Shown one piece after another: positions 27,701-39,741 of a DNA stretch of 64,000 bases. The position numbers and the translations under genes are program-made. Origin of the DNA: Pteria penguin (taxonomy: Eukaryota; Mollusca; Bivalvia; Pterioida; Pteriidae); NCBI GenBank assembly GCA_035048485.1, contig CM068587.1, positions 25,500,534-25,564,533 on the forward strand, in the 5' to 3' direction. The first letter of the stretch is position 1; every line of letters begins with the position of its first letter. The notes beneath the pieces are model-generated. The model was not told the DNA's origin, made no database searches, and was given only the letters and a program-made list of their open reading frames with translations.

Positions 27701-28513
27701 AAGTATTGAGCAATGTGTATAACTGTTTTAGCGCATCATTCAGCTTATGGGGTTGTGCAAATAAGTTCAGTTCATATCGTTCAAAACAAGCATATCTGCA
27801 TATCGTAACCTTTACAGACGCCATATCGACCGTCAGATTGTCTAGTCGGTATTGCAGCTATAATATGATATTGACCATACAGTGTCCCAAAGATAAACGG
27901 TTTTCTGCGGGCTTATAATGTATCGACTAAAATTTCCATAACATTGATTTACCAAGGGAAGACAAATTGTAAAATTAAATGGACGAGATATACCGTTGTA
28001 TATTGACTGCCCATTTTTATTGAAATAACTTTGATATTTGGAAATTTATAACTTTCACTTGACGTCACTTTTCCTTCAAATTACTTTTTATTTTTTCATA
28101 TTTTATCGTCAGGATTAAAGGCTTCTTTTTATCTTTTTGCTAGTGCCTTGAATCCAATGTATTGTTTTAATTTTGGTCTGCGAAAAGTAAATCTGAAAAA
28201 AAACTTGTTTTCATTTTCACAAACGAATAAACAGATAAATGAAAAACAATTCTTATCATATTAATCATCATATTGGACATAAAGACAATTTTGTTCATAC
28301 CATTCCAGTCCAATTAAGCTTGTTCTACTAAAATCATTTATACATTGTCAATATAAAGGTAGACAAAAACTGAGATTGAACAGTAGCGTAGGCAATTCTG
28401 AAAAAGGGAGAAGCACAACTTGCAATTCTAAAGTGAAAAGGCAAATATAAAACATTAGATAAAATAAATGAAATAATAATACAAAAAATAAATAAATACT
28501 GAATATGAATAAA

Positions 28514-28518
<5 letters not shown>
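27699..28518. other. Intergenic, nothing recognised
   Basis: AT-rich, no exon signature. Confidence 0.4.

Positions 28519-28562
<44 letters not shown>
28519..28562. repeat. (GA)n microsatellite
   Basis: An uninterrupted GA tract of about 22 units. Confidence 0.95.
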
Positions 28563-28565
<3 letters not shown>

Positions 28566-29628
28566 GGTACCCCCAGTCCTCTGTTATGCATATACATATC
28601 TACCGGTAGTTAATTAACTTGTTAACCTCGTATAGCGGTTCTTCATCTTTTATCTGTATCAACACATAGAGACAGAGAACAGGTGCAGAACTATGTAATG
28701 TCTTTGTTCTTGTTGATTATAGATCTACTGTGATTACATTGGATATGAATGTTTGTGTTTCGGCATTATTTATTATAAACACCTCTAGCCGGGATCGGGA
28801 TGCGGTTTCATAAACTGAGAATATAGTTTTTTTCGTTGTTAGCAGTTTCATAAATTGCTATGAATGCTCTTTACTGATAAGACACAACAGAATAAACTTT
28901 AAATCCAGTTCTTTATTTCTTGTTTAACAAAAGAATTTGACAAAAAAATCTCAGTTAATTGCGCCGGACCCGTATACAAAAGTTTTAGAAAATACTCAGA
29001 ATCCAGCCCTTAGATCCGCCAATGGTACTCTTGTCAATTAGAACTGAGAAGATACATCGGAGATAGCCAATGAATGAAGTTTCATATGGTGACGAATGCA
29101 GAGTTCGTTGTGAACTGAGAACATGTTGGAAAGTCATAGTAGTGCAGTCTATCTAGACAAAAGTTTTGCACAATTTGGTCTGGAAGGGAGGGGGGATTGT
29201 AGCCCTACAAAATGACCTGTTTTGGTAAATTTTCTGACTAAAAGGAGGGGGGGGGGTGTTTGCAACCCTTGCAATTCCCCTCCTCTAAATCCGCCAGTGA
29301 CATAGATCCGAAATTTCATATTTTGCAAAGTATCGATAATTCAACTGTTAAAGAAAATATCACACATTCTCACAACTAACTTATTCTTCAGAAATCCGAG
29401 GCTGTGATGTTTTTGGATAACATATATAAAGCCCCCGTTTATAATTAAATCTATACTGTCATATCATTAATTCCTGGTGACATTAAATAAAATCTGATGA
29501 TTGAAACACATTATTACTAATGTGTGTATAACATCTAAAGAAATGAATGAATAAATACAGTTCTGACAAATTATGCAGTTTTTTTAATCATTGTAAATAA
29601 AAGAGTTAAAAAGTAGATTAGCAAAATT

Positions 29629-29633
<5 letters not shown>
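28563..29633. other. Intergenic with dispersed repeat scraps
   Basis: It contains a poly-G run near 29246 and the word CTAAATCCGCCAGTG, a recurring TE-terminal-like scrap also seen near 56420 and 63746. No gene. Confidence 0.4.
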
Positions 29634-29669
<36 letters not shown>

Positions 29670-29670
29670 G
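29634..29670. repeat. (GA)n microsatellite, one interruption
   Basis: A GA tract with one ACA interruption. Confidence 0.9.
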
Positions 29671-30210
29671 CGCAATGCTCTACATTGAATAGTGATGGTC
29701 TAGCAATCAATCCATAAATCTATATATGCAATTCCCTTAATACATTTTATTGACATTTCGTCTCCAACGTTTCTATATGCGTGTACAATGGATCATGTCG
29801 GGACAATAAATAAAGGGGCGGATCCAGTGGAAGCACATGGAATGAATATCATTACATCCACATCACAGTCCAATTCTTACACTGAACTCAATACGTGATA
29901 CCGCGACCGTTATAGTCCGTCACGGTTTGCATTAAGTCACCTACTAACTCGATTGTTCCATGTGGGCCGAACTCCCGGCCCCGACCAGTATAATTTAGAG
30001 AGATTTGCGTGCAAATGAACTCTGGCGGAACTTTGCAATGTGGGCATCTTTCATTCTCTACCAAAGGGCGTTCTCAGGTTCGCATTTCCCTCTGTTGTCG
30101 GCTGGAAATAGTCCGGAGCGTCACATGATTTACCAAATTCGTGTGAATGCATATCATATATCATATATTGAGGGTATTTGTATATTTTCAAAATAATTCA
30201 TCACTGTTTG
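29671..30210. other. Intergenic, nothing recognised
   Basis: No supported feature. Confidence 0.4.
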
Positions 30211-30220
30211 GGAAGTTTTG

Positions 30221-30314
30221 CAATCTGGTTAAAACCTTATCTTTATTCCGCTTCTCTAATTGTCCTATTGCGGATATAGAGAAGCGGAATAAAGAAATGG
30301 TTTTAGTCAGATTG
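30221..30314. mobile_element. 94-bp minimal MITE, same family as 15893-16179
   Basis: Almost pure hairpin: CAATCTGGTTAAAACC...CTTTATTCCGCTTCTC, a short centre, then the inverted copy. It is flanked by GGAAGTTTTG and GGAAGCTTTG, a 10-bp target duplication with one mismatch. Confidence 0.85.
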
Positions 30315-30329
30315 GGAAGCTTTGCTCCT

Positions 30330-31160
30330 TTTAGTATTTTAAATTCTGGGATATGCGAATTTCATTTAGATACCCCTAAATTACTAACTATATGAATAAA
30401 TAAAATTATGTATAAAACCTCTTCTGTCTATCCACTCTTCTTCTCTGACATTTTAATTGGATTATACGACTAAATATTTAATGTTCCTTAAAAGTTCTCC
30501 TAAATTAATGTCTAACAAAGACCGAAACCGCTGATACATAATGTGCTTGCTGCCATGTGTAATACATGTAAATAATCCAAATGTGAACACATGAACAGTT
30601 TTCTTGGTATGCACTAAACTAATTTTTTAAATTACATAATGTAGATTATCCAAGCCAGTGTAAGGAACTTCTATTGTTCTTTTTATCGTACTTTCATATA
30701 TCTTTGTTACGTTTTCATGCATTATTTGGCAGTGTATGAAATATTAGGTATAGAGTAACAATTTCAAAACTGGTGTTAGAATTCATTTCATATATTCTCG
30801 GGTAGCACAATAAAAAGACATACCAGTCTAGCATTGCGCGTTGACATGATCATGAAGCAGTTTCTATCTGGTTATTGTCTGTCAGTAGGATCGTTGGCAC
30901 CTCGTCGACAATCTACGAAGCCTTTCTTTTACCCTTTCCAGTAAAGTGCATACATCAGACTCAATCAGTTCGCAGACACTGACTTCGCTTTACCGTTTTG
31001 ATATATTTATACGTTTTGTTTACTTGACGTGCAATACATGCAGGTTCTTTGAACGCATATTGATTCGACATATGCTTTAATCTACCGCATGCCAGTATTG
31101 GTATTACCCTAAAACACCATCTTCACCACGTCAAGGTTATGCGTTTGTAGCTCTCTGGGA
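30330..31160. other. Intergenic, nothing recognised
   Basis: No supported feature. Confidence 0.4.
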
Positions 31161-31519
31161 CCGCCGTTTAGTCCGACGGCCCGATAGTCCGACAGCCCAA
31201 TAATTCGATAATCCGACAGCCCGATAATCCGATGGTCCGACGGCCCGATAGTTGGACTGATTACGAGGCTAAACCTACCTGAACCGTGCAAACAGTTTTC
31301 GGAGTGCAAAAACCTTTTCCCGGCCATGTATCACAGAAACAGTTTTCGGAGTGGTCCCTGCCCACTTCCATAAAAATAAATAAACAACCTGTTTTGCAGT
31401 GCTTTCGTTTGTAACATTTGCTGAATTATGTCCAACATCTAAAAATATTTACACTCCCAATGTATTCCCATGCGATGAACAAGCACAGACAAGGGATCAC
31501 CTATTTTACAGTCGTTTCG

Positions 31520-31640
31520 AGATACCGGACCCCATTGTCGTGCAGTGGGATTTGAACTTACGACCCAGGGATCACTACTCTTACCATAAGTGTAGACCGA
31601 GACCAACGTTGATTACCACTGCGCCTACTAATGAAAACCC
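31520..31640 (-). repeat. tRNA-like SINE head
   Basis: The minus strand carries a B-box-like AAGTTCAAATCCCACTGC and a tRNA-like anticodon region. There is no closed cloverleaf. Confidence 0.4.
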
Positions 31641-31754
31641 AAGTGTTGTACAATTTATATGAAAAAAATTTTCAACTGCAATCTGTACGAGTTCTGTCCA
31701 TATTTGGAATCAGGTACGTTGTCTGTCGTTCGTAAACCTTTCAGTATTTATTTT

Positions 31755-32110
31755 TAAGTTAATATTGCTGATTAACGTCAGGTTCGGCAGTATATAATTT
31801 CAGCTAAAATGACGGGATATAGTCGCCCATACTTAAAATTTGGACTTGCTGTCGAACACTGAGGGGTCTTTAATGTGCCAAGTCTATCTCAACACGGCGA
31901 TTGTTCTTAACTTTTGCCAGATCCATGTCTTTATATGGAAATAAAGTATGTTTCAACTAAGACCCGGGCACCGTTTTAACATCCCACCAATGGAGGTTTA
32001 TGTACATGTACACTTGTACAAAGTTAAAAGAATTCCGCTTTCGAACCAGCGACTTTCCTATCTGCAGTCCGGCCGGCTATTTATTAGACCGCGCCGGTCG
32101 GAGTTTTCAG
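31755..32110 (-). repeat. Decayed SINE with central domain
   Basis: GAGGGGTCTTTAATGTGCC is the reverse complement of the GGCACGTAAAAGATCCC-type core. Further on, GCTTTCGAACCAGCGACTTT is an inverted tRNA B-box region. The order fits a minus-strand SINE. Confidence 0.5.
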
Positions 32111-33000
32111 ATGTGTCACCCAGAATTACTGCAAGGACTTCAACACAACTTGAAGGAAACAATTACCGATCGAATGTTCTCGACCAAGTTCGTGTTTTTT
32201 CCCCCGCAAAATGGCTACACTGACCTCAAAATTGGTTTACACATTTTTAATATTTTCTCTGTAACTGCTGAAGCGATTTGGATGAGCCATTTCATTTTAT
32301 AATAAGATTTGTTTGTGAAACGTTATGCCCCACTTGACACTGGTAGTAACATACAAAACAAACATACATTCCTTATTAATTCATTTCACCTTTTTCTCAT
32401 CCTTTTTTCGTTCCGGCGGGCCCTTACATTCCACCTTGACAAAATTCCTGGAACCGCGCCTGTGTGGAGGCGATTGATCGGTGACTACATTGAGGCCATT
32501 ATTTGCCGGACGTGTGAAACATTCATTTTCTTTATAAAAAAATCGAAGAAAGGATACAATATTCTGAGCTGCAATACGTTTTCATTCCCTAAATGAAATA
32601 GTTTTCTGAATTCTTTAATATAACCAAATTTTAGATATCATACATTGCGATGACAAAAAGTGTGGGAAAACTGGTGGGAAGGACTGACAGTCGGATGGGA
32701 AGCAAATAAACCGATAGCAGATTTTAATCACTTTCCTTTTGAACATCTTTTCTGTTTGACTAATTCACTCAAAGACAAATCCAGATAAAAGTAAGTGATG
32801 GAAGGAGAGCGGGTAACAGCCCAAAATTGGCAATTAATTATCTATTTTGGTACATGTACACCTTTCTGACAAAATTAGGGGTTGGGGTCGCTAGCCCTGT
32901 CCCCCTCTAAATCCGACGATTGGGCATTTGTCTTCTCTCGGGTTGCCCCTTTCACCTAGAATCTTCAAAAGGCAAGTTTTAACGTGTTAGTGCAATACCA
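32111..33000. other. Nothing recognised inside the inverted pair
   Basis: Short open frames only; no protein motif. Confidence 0.35.
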
Positions 33001-33076
33001 TCCATCGCCGTCCGGACTATTGGGCTGTCGGACTATCGGGCTGTCGGACTATCGGGCCGTCGGAATATTAGGCTTG

Positions 33077-33925
33077 AACTGTACAGAGCAGGACACAAAA
33101 CTTAATACAAAACTTGACGTAGTAAAGATGCTGCAAAACACTGTACAGTAAGTATATTCTGAAGAATCCATCCCATCCGGAAAAAAGTTCATTTACCTCA
33201 GCCTATATAGTAGGATTTGCTCAATTTCTGGACAGTGATAAAAAACTTGTCTTTGTCATTTTAACAGAACAATAACCCCAGATTTAGGGTCTTGTTAGGC
33301 ATTTGTAAGTTCTTCTGGTTCAAGAAACGATTGATCATGATCTGCATATAACACATCACAAGACGGTGTTTGGATAGATTACTCAATTTGGTGATCTTGT
33401 ATCGCCCTTGACGGTTATTTGCTGTACACGATTCGTGCTCTACTCTGACCCGGCTCTGGCTCTGTGGTATAGAACGTCACAGCATCTACTTAAAATTATC
33501 GTCTAAAGTATTTTAAAAACAAAGATCATTATTGTTTTCCATACATTTCATTCATTTCAGAATGTGACAGATGGTGATATCATTATTATAGATTATTATT
33601 CATCCCTGTATAACTCACTACCGCTTTTTATTACAAACATCATAGAAAATTTATACATTGATTTCTTTATTTCTTTTTGAAGGAATTGAATCCTGAACTG
33701 CGATATATACGGCAACATATTGCACTAGACTGCAACATGTTGCTCTAGATGCTAGTGAGAGGCACATTCCCTTTAACCCCAAGGACAGTTGGCACATCTT
33801 TTTACATTTCTAGGCTGTTGTGACTACGCAGTCGGAATGTCACTTTCGTAACGGTGACCAGTGAAGTCCGTAAAATCAAACCTCGTGTCATTAGACGTAT
33901 GACCAGTATTTATATACTATTTGAA
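33077..33925. other. Intergenic, nothing recognised
   Basis: No supported feature. Confidence 0.4.
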
Positions 33926-33961
33926 GACCCCCCCCCCCCAAAAAAAAACAAAAAAACAAAA

Positions 33962-33992
<31 letters not shown>

Positions 33993-34131
33993 CAAAACAA
34001 AAAAAAAAACAAAAAAAAATAAAACAAAAAAAAAAAAACAAAAAAAAAAACCCCCCAAAAAAAAAACCAAAAAAAAAAAAAAAAACCAAAAAAACAAAAT
34101 CAACAAAACAAAAACAAAACCAAAAAAACCA
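33926..34131. repeat. A/C low-complexity tract
   Basis: A C run followed by A runs with AAAAC units. It produces Lys/Gln-rich and Phe-rich open frames on opposite strands, which are not genes. Confidence 0.95.
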
Positions 34132-34379
34132 TAGCCCATAGTTCCCCAATTGTCTCGTGTGTAAGCTGATACATTAGTACATTTTCTACCGTGTTAGTAT
34201 CACCAACATACAGGAGGCAGGTACAGTGATAGAAGTCTACATCAATTACATTAGTAGATATTTACACTAGTTGGTACCACCAACATACTTTGTATGTATC
34301 ATTAGATCCTTGTATTGTTTGGTAACTACAAAATACAACAGATTCATCAGCATATCTATTTACATATACCAACAGACAA

Positions 34380-35353
34380 CGGGTACAGAACTTTGTACTG
34401 GTTGGCATTACCAACATACAGCAGATACAATGGTATATGTTTATACTTGTTGGTACCAGCAACATATAGCAGATACAGTGGTATATCCTTATACTTGTTG
34501 GTACCAGCAACATACAGCAGATGCAATGGTATATCTTTATACTTGTTGGTACCAGCAACATACAACATATACAATGGTATGTCTTTATACTTGTTGGTAC
34601 CAGCAACATACAGCAGATGCAATGGTATATCTTTATACTTGTTGGTACCAGCAACATACAACAGATACAATGGTATGTCTTTATACTTGTTGGTACCAGC
34701 AACATACAGCAGATAAAATGGTATATCTTTATACTTGTTGGTACCAGGAACGTACAGCAGATACAATGGTATATCTTTATACTTGTTGGTACCAGCAACA
34801 TACAACAGAAACATGGTATGTATTTATACTTGTTGGTACCAGCAACATACAACAGATACAATGGTATATCTTTATACTTGTTTGTACCAACAACATACAA
34901 CAGAAACATGGTATGTATTTATACTTGTTGGTACCAGCAACATACAACAGATACAATGGTATATCGTTATACTTGTTGGTACCAGCAACATACAACAGAA
35001 ACAATGGTATGTATTTATACTTGTTGGTACCAGCAACGTACAGCAGATAAAATGGTATATCTTTATACTTGTTGGTACCACTAACATACAGCAGATACAA
35101 TGGTATATCTGTATACTTGTTGGTACCAGCAACATACAGCAGATACAATGGTATATCTTTATACTTGTTGGTACCACTAACATACAGCAGATACAATGGT
35201 ATATCTTTATACTTGTTGGTACCACTAACATACAGCAGATACAATGGTATATCTTTATACTTGTTGGTAGCAACATATAGCAGAAACAAGGGTATATCTT
35301 TTAACTTGCTGGTACCACCAGCATACATCCGATACAATGGTAGATCTTCCTAA
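34380..35353. repeat. 48-bp minisatellite, about 20 copies
   Basis: The unit is TTGGTACCAGCAACATACAG + CAGATACAATGGTATATC + TTTATACTTG. Because 48 is divisible by three and the unit lacks stops in several frames, long ORFs appear on both strands. Some units lose one base (AGAAACATGG), shifting those frames. Confidence 0.95.
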
Positions 35354-35469
35354 TTGTGGGTACCGCAAAGATACATCTGTTGGTAACTGTTGGTGTCACG
35401 AACATAAATAACATTTATCTGATAGATTAAAACATTTCTTTTCCCGCTGACACGACCAACCTAAAAATA

Positions 35470-36900
35470 TACATCTACCAACATACAGTAGAGCTTCCTG
35501 CTTGTTAGTTCTATCGACATACAGCAGAGCTTCCTACTTGTTAGTTCTACCAACATACAGCAGAGCTTCCTACTTGATAGTTCTACCACCACACAACAGA
35601 GCTTCCTACTTGTTAGTGCTACCAACATAAAACAGAGCTTCCCATCTGTTAGTGCTACCAACAGATTCCTGCTTGCTGACTCTACCAACATACAGCAGAT
35701 TCTCCTATTTCTTGATTCTCAAACATACAACAGAGCTTCCTATTTGTTGGTTCTACTAAAAAACAGCAGGGCTTCCTACTTGTTGGTTTTACCAACATAC
35801 AGCAGAGTTTTCTTCTAGTTGGTGCTACCAACAAACAGTAGAGCTTTCTACTTGTTGGTTTTACCAACATACAGCATAGCTTCCTGTTTGTTAGTTCTAC
35901 CAACATACAGCAGAGCTTCCTGCTTCCTGACTCTACCAACATACAGCAGAGCTTCCTACTTGCTGGTTTTACCAACATACAGCAGAGCTTCCTATTTGTT
36001 GGTTCTACCAACATACAGCAGAGCCTCCTATTTGTTAGTACTACCAACATACAGCAGAGTTTCCTTCTTGTTAATTCTACCAACATACAGGAGATCTTCC
36101 TATTTGTTAGTTCTACCAACATACAGCAGAGCTTCCTATTTGTTAGTACTACCAACATACAGCAGAGTTTCCTTCTTGTTAATTCTACCAACATACAGGA
36201 GAGCTTCCTATTTGTTAATTCTACCAACATACAGCAGAGCCTCCTGTTTGTTAGTTCTACCAACATACAGCAGAGCTTCCTATTTGTTAGTACTACCAAC
36301 ATACAGCAGAGTTTCCTTCTTGTTAATTCTACCAACATACAGGAGAGCTTCCTATTTGTTAATTCTACCAACATACAGCAGAGCCTCCTGTTTGTTAGTT
36401 CTACCAACATACTGGAGAGCTTCCTACTTGTTGGTTATACAGCAGAGCTTCCTACTTGTTGGTTATACCAACATACAGCATAGCTTCCTACTTGTTGGTT
36501 TTACCAACATACAGCGAAGCCTCCTATTTCTTGGTTCTAAAACATACAGCAGAGCCTCCTATTTGTTAGTACTACCAACATACAGCAGAGCTTCCTTCTT
36601 GTTATTTCTACCAACATACAGGAGATTTTCCTACTTGTTAGTTCTACCAACATACAGCAGAGCTTCCTATTTGTTAATTCTACCAACATACAGGAGAGCT
36701 TCCTATTTGTTAGTTCTACCAACATACAGGAGAGCTTCCTATTTGTTAGTTCTACCAACATACAGCAGAGCTTCCTACTTGTTAATTTTACCAATATACA
36801 ACAGAGCTTCCTATTTGTTGGTTATACCAACATACAGCAGAGCTTCTTGCTTGCTGGTGCTACCAACATACAGCAAATCTTCCTACTACATGCAGCAGAT
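35470..36900. repeat. 36-bp minisatellite, about 38 copies
   Basis: The unit is CTACCAACATACAGCAGAGC + TTCCTATTTGTTAGTT. It shares CAACATACAGCAGA and the CTTGTTGGT edge with the adjoining 48-bp array, so both derive from one ancestor. Higher-order blocks recur (for example the GTTTCCTTCTTGTTAATT variants near 36060, 36170 and 36310). The 370-codon open frame is a repeat translation. Confidence 0.95.
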
Positions 36901-36931
36901 ACATCTGCGTGCGTTGTATAAGCGCTTATGA

Positions 36932-38190
36932 CTTCACTTGTGTAAACAGATATAAATACACAAGGTTTATTTTTTCTTATATCTTACACACGAGACAGGT
37001 TTCCGAATGTTCGCCTACGCCGAGTATCTCTGGTATTTTGTGTTGACTCAGACTTCACCCACGCGAATGCAGCGGAATATATATGCATTTGCTTATCGGC
37101 CTTTTTATTTTTCGTGTATGTGTCAGATTTGTAGTATGTGCATTTTGCAAAATATTCTTACTTTTGTTATTTTATTACATGTAATTGTTAGATCCATATT
37201 AAATGAATAATTTGTGAATCTCCTCTCTCACACTACCATGTACATGTATATGATACTGTTCTACTAATAAGCTTCTAAGTTTAAACGCATGTTACACGGG
37301 GAGGGGTTGCAACTTGCAATGACTTTATATGCGGGTATGCAGCTGAAGTCGTTAGCACCATACCCATTCATATATTGGGCAAAGTGTGGAACCATACCCA
37401 TTAAAATACTAAACACAGTGCAAATATGTTTTCTCCTTCGCGAAAATTTTTTCTTCTTTTTCTAATTATTATTATTATTATCATCATCAAATTTACACCT
37501 ATTGATTAAATTTTTAGTGAAAATGAATTATTCTCTCTTAAAATATACCACAGACGAACCCCCTACCTAAATATACCTCAACATAGACAATGTATAAGAA
37601 TTTTTTCCCCGCGATATCAGTAGTCACTAACAATTACTAAAGGCATTTAAAAGTATAGACTATAGATCAGCAGAAATGCAATTCCCTTCACCATTTACAA
37701 CATTTACGTGGTGGGTCACTTCTTGGTAAATGGTTGAGCATAAACACGCATTTTAATATAATAGCACCACGATGGATAGCAAGTGCTGCCAAAAATCTTA
37801 TCATGTCTGATATAAGAAAACATCCAACGCCCAGCACATGACTTGGTGAAAAGTTATACTAACATATTGATAAAGTTGATTATATATAAAGCATGCAGCA
37901 CAGAGCATGAACACCTCCCCCCCCCCCCCAAACCATCAATAGATCACTGAATCAACATACAACACATTTTTCATACTACCCTTTACCAGGCCCCTTCTTC
38001 TTTTTTCAGTACACACATCCTGTACGCGCAGATTACCTGTATTCTTCCGCGCTCTTAAGAAACCTATAATTTTGCTGAAGCTGATAGATAGAAGGCGACT
38101 ATTTTGATACTATATATGAATTTCACATTACTAAAGAATATACATACATGAGATACAAACATTTATACAAGAAGTATCAATTTGAGAAAG
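36932..38190. other. Intergenic, nothing recognised
   Basis: No supported feature; a C run lies near 37918. Confidence 0.4.
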
Positions 38191-38194
38191 CGGC

Positions 38195-38275
38195 CACAGT
38201 GCCCGACTTGGTTAAAATCCTGTGCTGGAATTCAGTTCTGTCAAATCGGGGTTCGATGTCCGTCCAAACATCTAG
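38195..38275 (+). repeat. tRNA-like SINE head
   Basis: An A-box-like GCCCGACTTGG and B-box-like GGGGTTCGATGTCC are spaced as in a tRNA gene, but stems do not close. Confidence 0.4.
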
Positions 38276-38430
38276 CTGCCATGTATTTGTCAGAAATGGC
38301 TGCCATCGTGTTGGTTAGTAATTCGGTGTGGTGGTTAAAATGATTAAAATCTGTCCACATCAAAACTACTCTATGAATCGATTTCTCTTCCATGGAAGAA
38401 AGAATATACATGTACTTGAAAAGGGAGGAA

Positions 38431-38514
<84 letters not shown>
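38431..38514. repeat. (TA)n microsatellite
   Basis: About 42 TA units. Confidence 0.95.
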
Positions 38515-38517
<3 letters not shown>

Positions 38518-38934
38518 CAGAACAACCCAATCCTATATTTCTGTGGGACTATTTAATATTATAATATTATAATAACATTTTATTCAATATTTTCGACTTT
38601 TTATCTCTTAAACATATAAATTCAATATGTGACTATGTGAATTTGAACATGAGCTTAAATGAAGGTTTCTCCCACCTGAAAATATTTGAAAGTTGTATAA
38701 ACCATTAAGTTGAAAGAGATTACATTCTACTCCTTCCTCGGCAGCTGTTTTACAACTAACATAGAGGATGTCTGGATCCAGATGATAAAGATACACACGT
38801 GTAGCCTTGAAAACTATTTGTAAGGTTTTTCTATTACTCAAACTCTGGTCGGTGTCTATATGCTATATTTACAACAGAACAGCTTCTGGAATAATATCAG
38901 GTCAACGTGCAACAGGAACCGCGGATCAAGAAAT

Positions 38935-39040
38935 TTTGTCGTATAAATGGGGTCTAACCCAGATTTCTTTTGTCGTATAAATGGGGTCTAACCCAGATTT
39001 CTTTTGTCGTATAAATGGAGTCTAACCCAGATTTCTTTTG
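38935..39040. repeat. 34-bp tandem repeat, three copies
   Basis: GTATAAATGGGGTCTAACCC starts at 38941, 38975 and 39009 (third copy GGAG). Confidence 0.9.
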
Positions 39041-39118
39041 CGATTTCTGAATCAGTAGTAAATTACGCAATTTTGGCCTGGTAAATCAAAAAGTATTAAA
39101 TAGCCATTCTTACCATAT

Positions 39119-39120
<2 letters not shown>

Positions 39121-39150
<30 letters not shown>
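39121..39150. repeat. (GA)n microsatellite
   Basis: About 14 GA units. Confidence 0.9.
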
Positions 39151-39153
<3 letters not shown>

Positions 39154-39697
39154 GCGGGGGTTATTCCGACTTCTGATCACTCATCTGAGAGGATCTCTCT
39201 TGTGAATAAGGACGTAAATAATTTAATTAAATTAGTAACAAAGCAGATTTTAACGCTGTTTAATCACATGCCGCCCATTCATTCGCGTGTAACAAATGAT
39301 GCATTTTAGGCTACGTTGACATTACAAGTGTATAACTTTGTTTTTAAACTCTATAAAAAAGTGCAACATATTTTGTTTAATTGCCAAATACACTTTAGAG
39401 TCACGTGTTTTATTACATTAGCTATTAATTACCAAAACTAACCATGCTGATTTTAAAAATGGAAAAGTATATGAATAAATCGTAAAAAGTACATGTATAT
39501 GAATAAATTGTCAGTACTGACTAGTATCATGATGACTTTACTTAATATGCGGGGAAACCAATCAGTGATTTTACTGATATTGAAATGAACACAACAAATA
39601 TACATATATATACAGATTGTGAAGGAACGATGGAACACGAATCGTTTTTATACTGTGCTGTAAAACATGATGAAGGGGTTTAAAATCCTCACGAATT

Positions 39698-39700
<3 letters not shown>

Positions 39701-39740
<40 letters not shown>
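39701..39740. repeat. (GA)n microsatellite
   Basis: About 19 GA units. Confidence 0.9.

Positions 39741-39741
<1 letters not shown>

Larger units (their letters stand above)
31165..33076. repeat. Inverted pair of short-period repeats about 1.9 kb apart
   Basis: 31165-31252 is built of CCGATAGTCCGACAGCC-type units (about 15-bp period). 33001-33076 is the same array on the other strand (GGCTGTCGGACTATCGG). They could be the subterminal repeats of one DNA transposon. No transposase is visible between them. Confidence 0.5.

Noticed and set aside
32309..32596. 95-codon ORF between the inverted arrays as a transposase remnant
   Set aside because: No DDE-like or HTH motif could be recognised.
33854..34149. 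Lys-rich and Phe-rich ORFs
   Set aside because: They come from the A/C low-complexity tract.
34262..36931. Long ORFs of 130-370 codons on both strands
   Set aside because: They are translations of 48-bp and 36-bp tandem repeats that lack stops in several frames. They have no start context and no non-repeat sequence.
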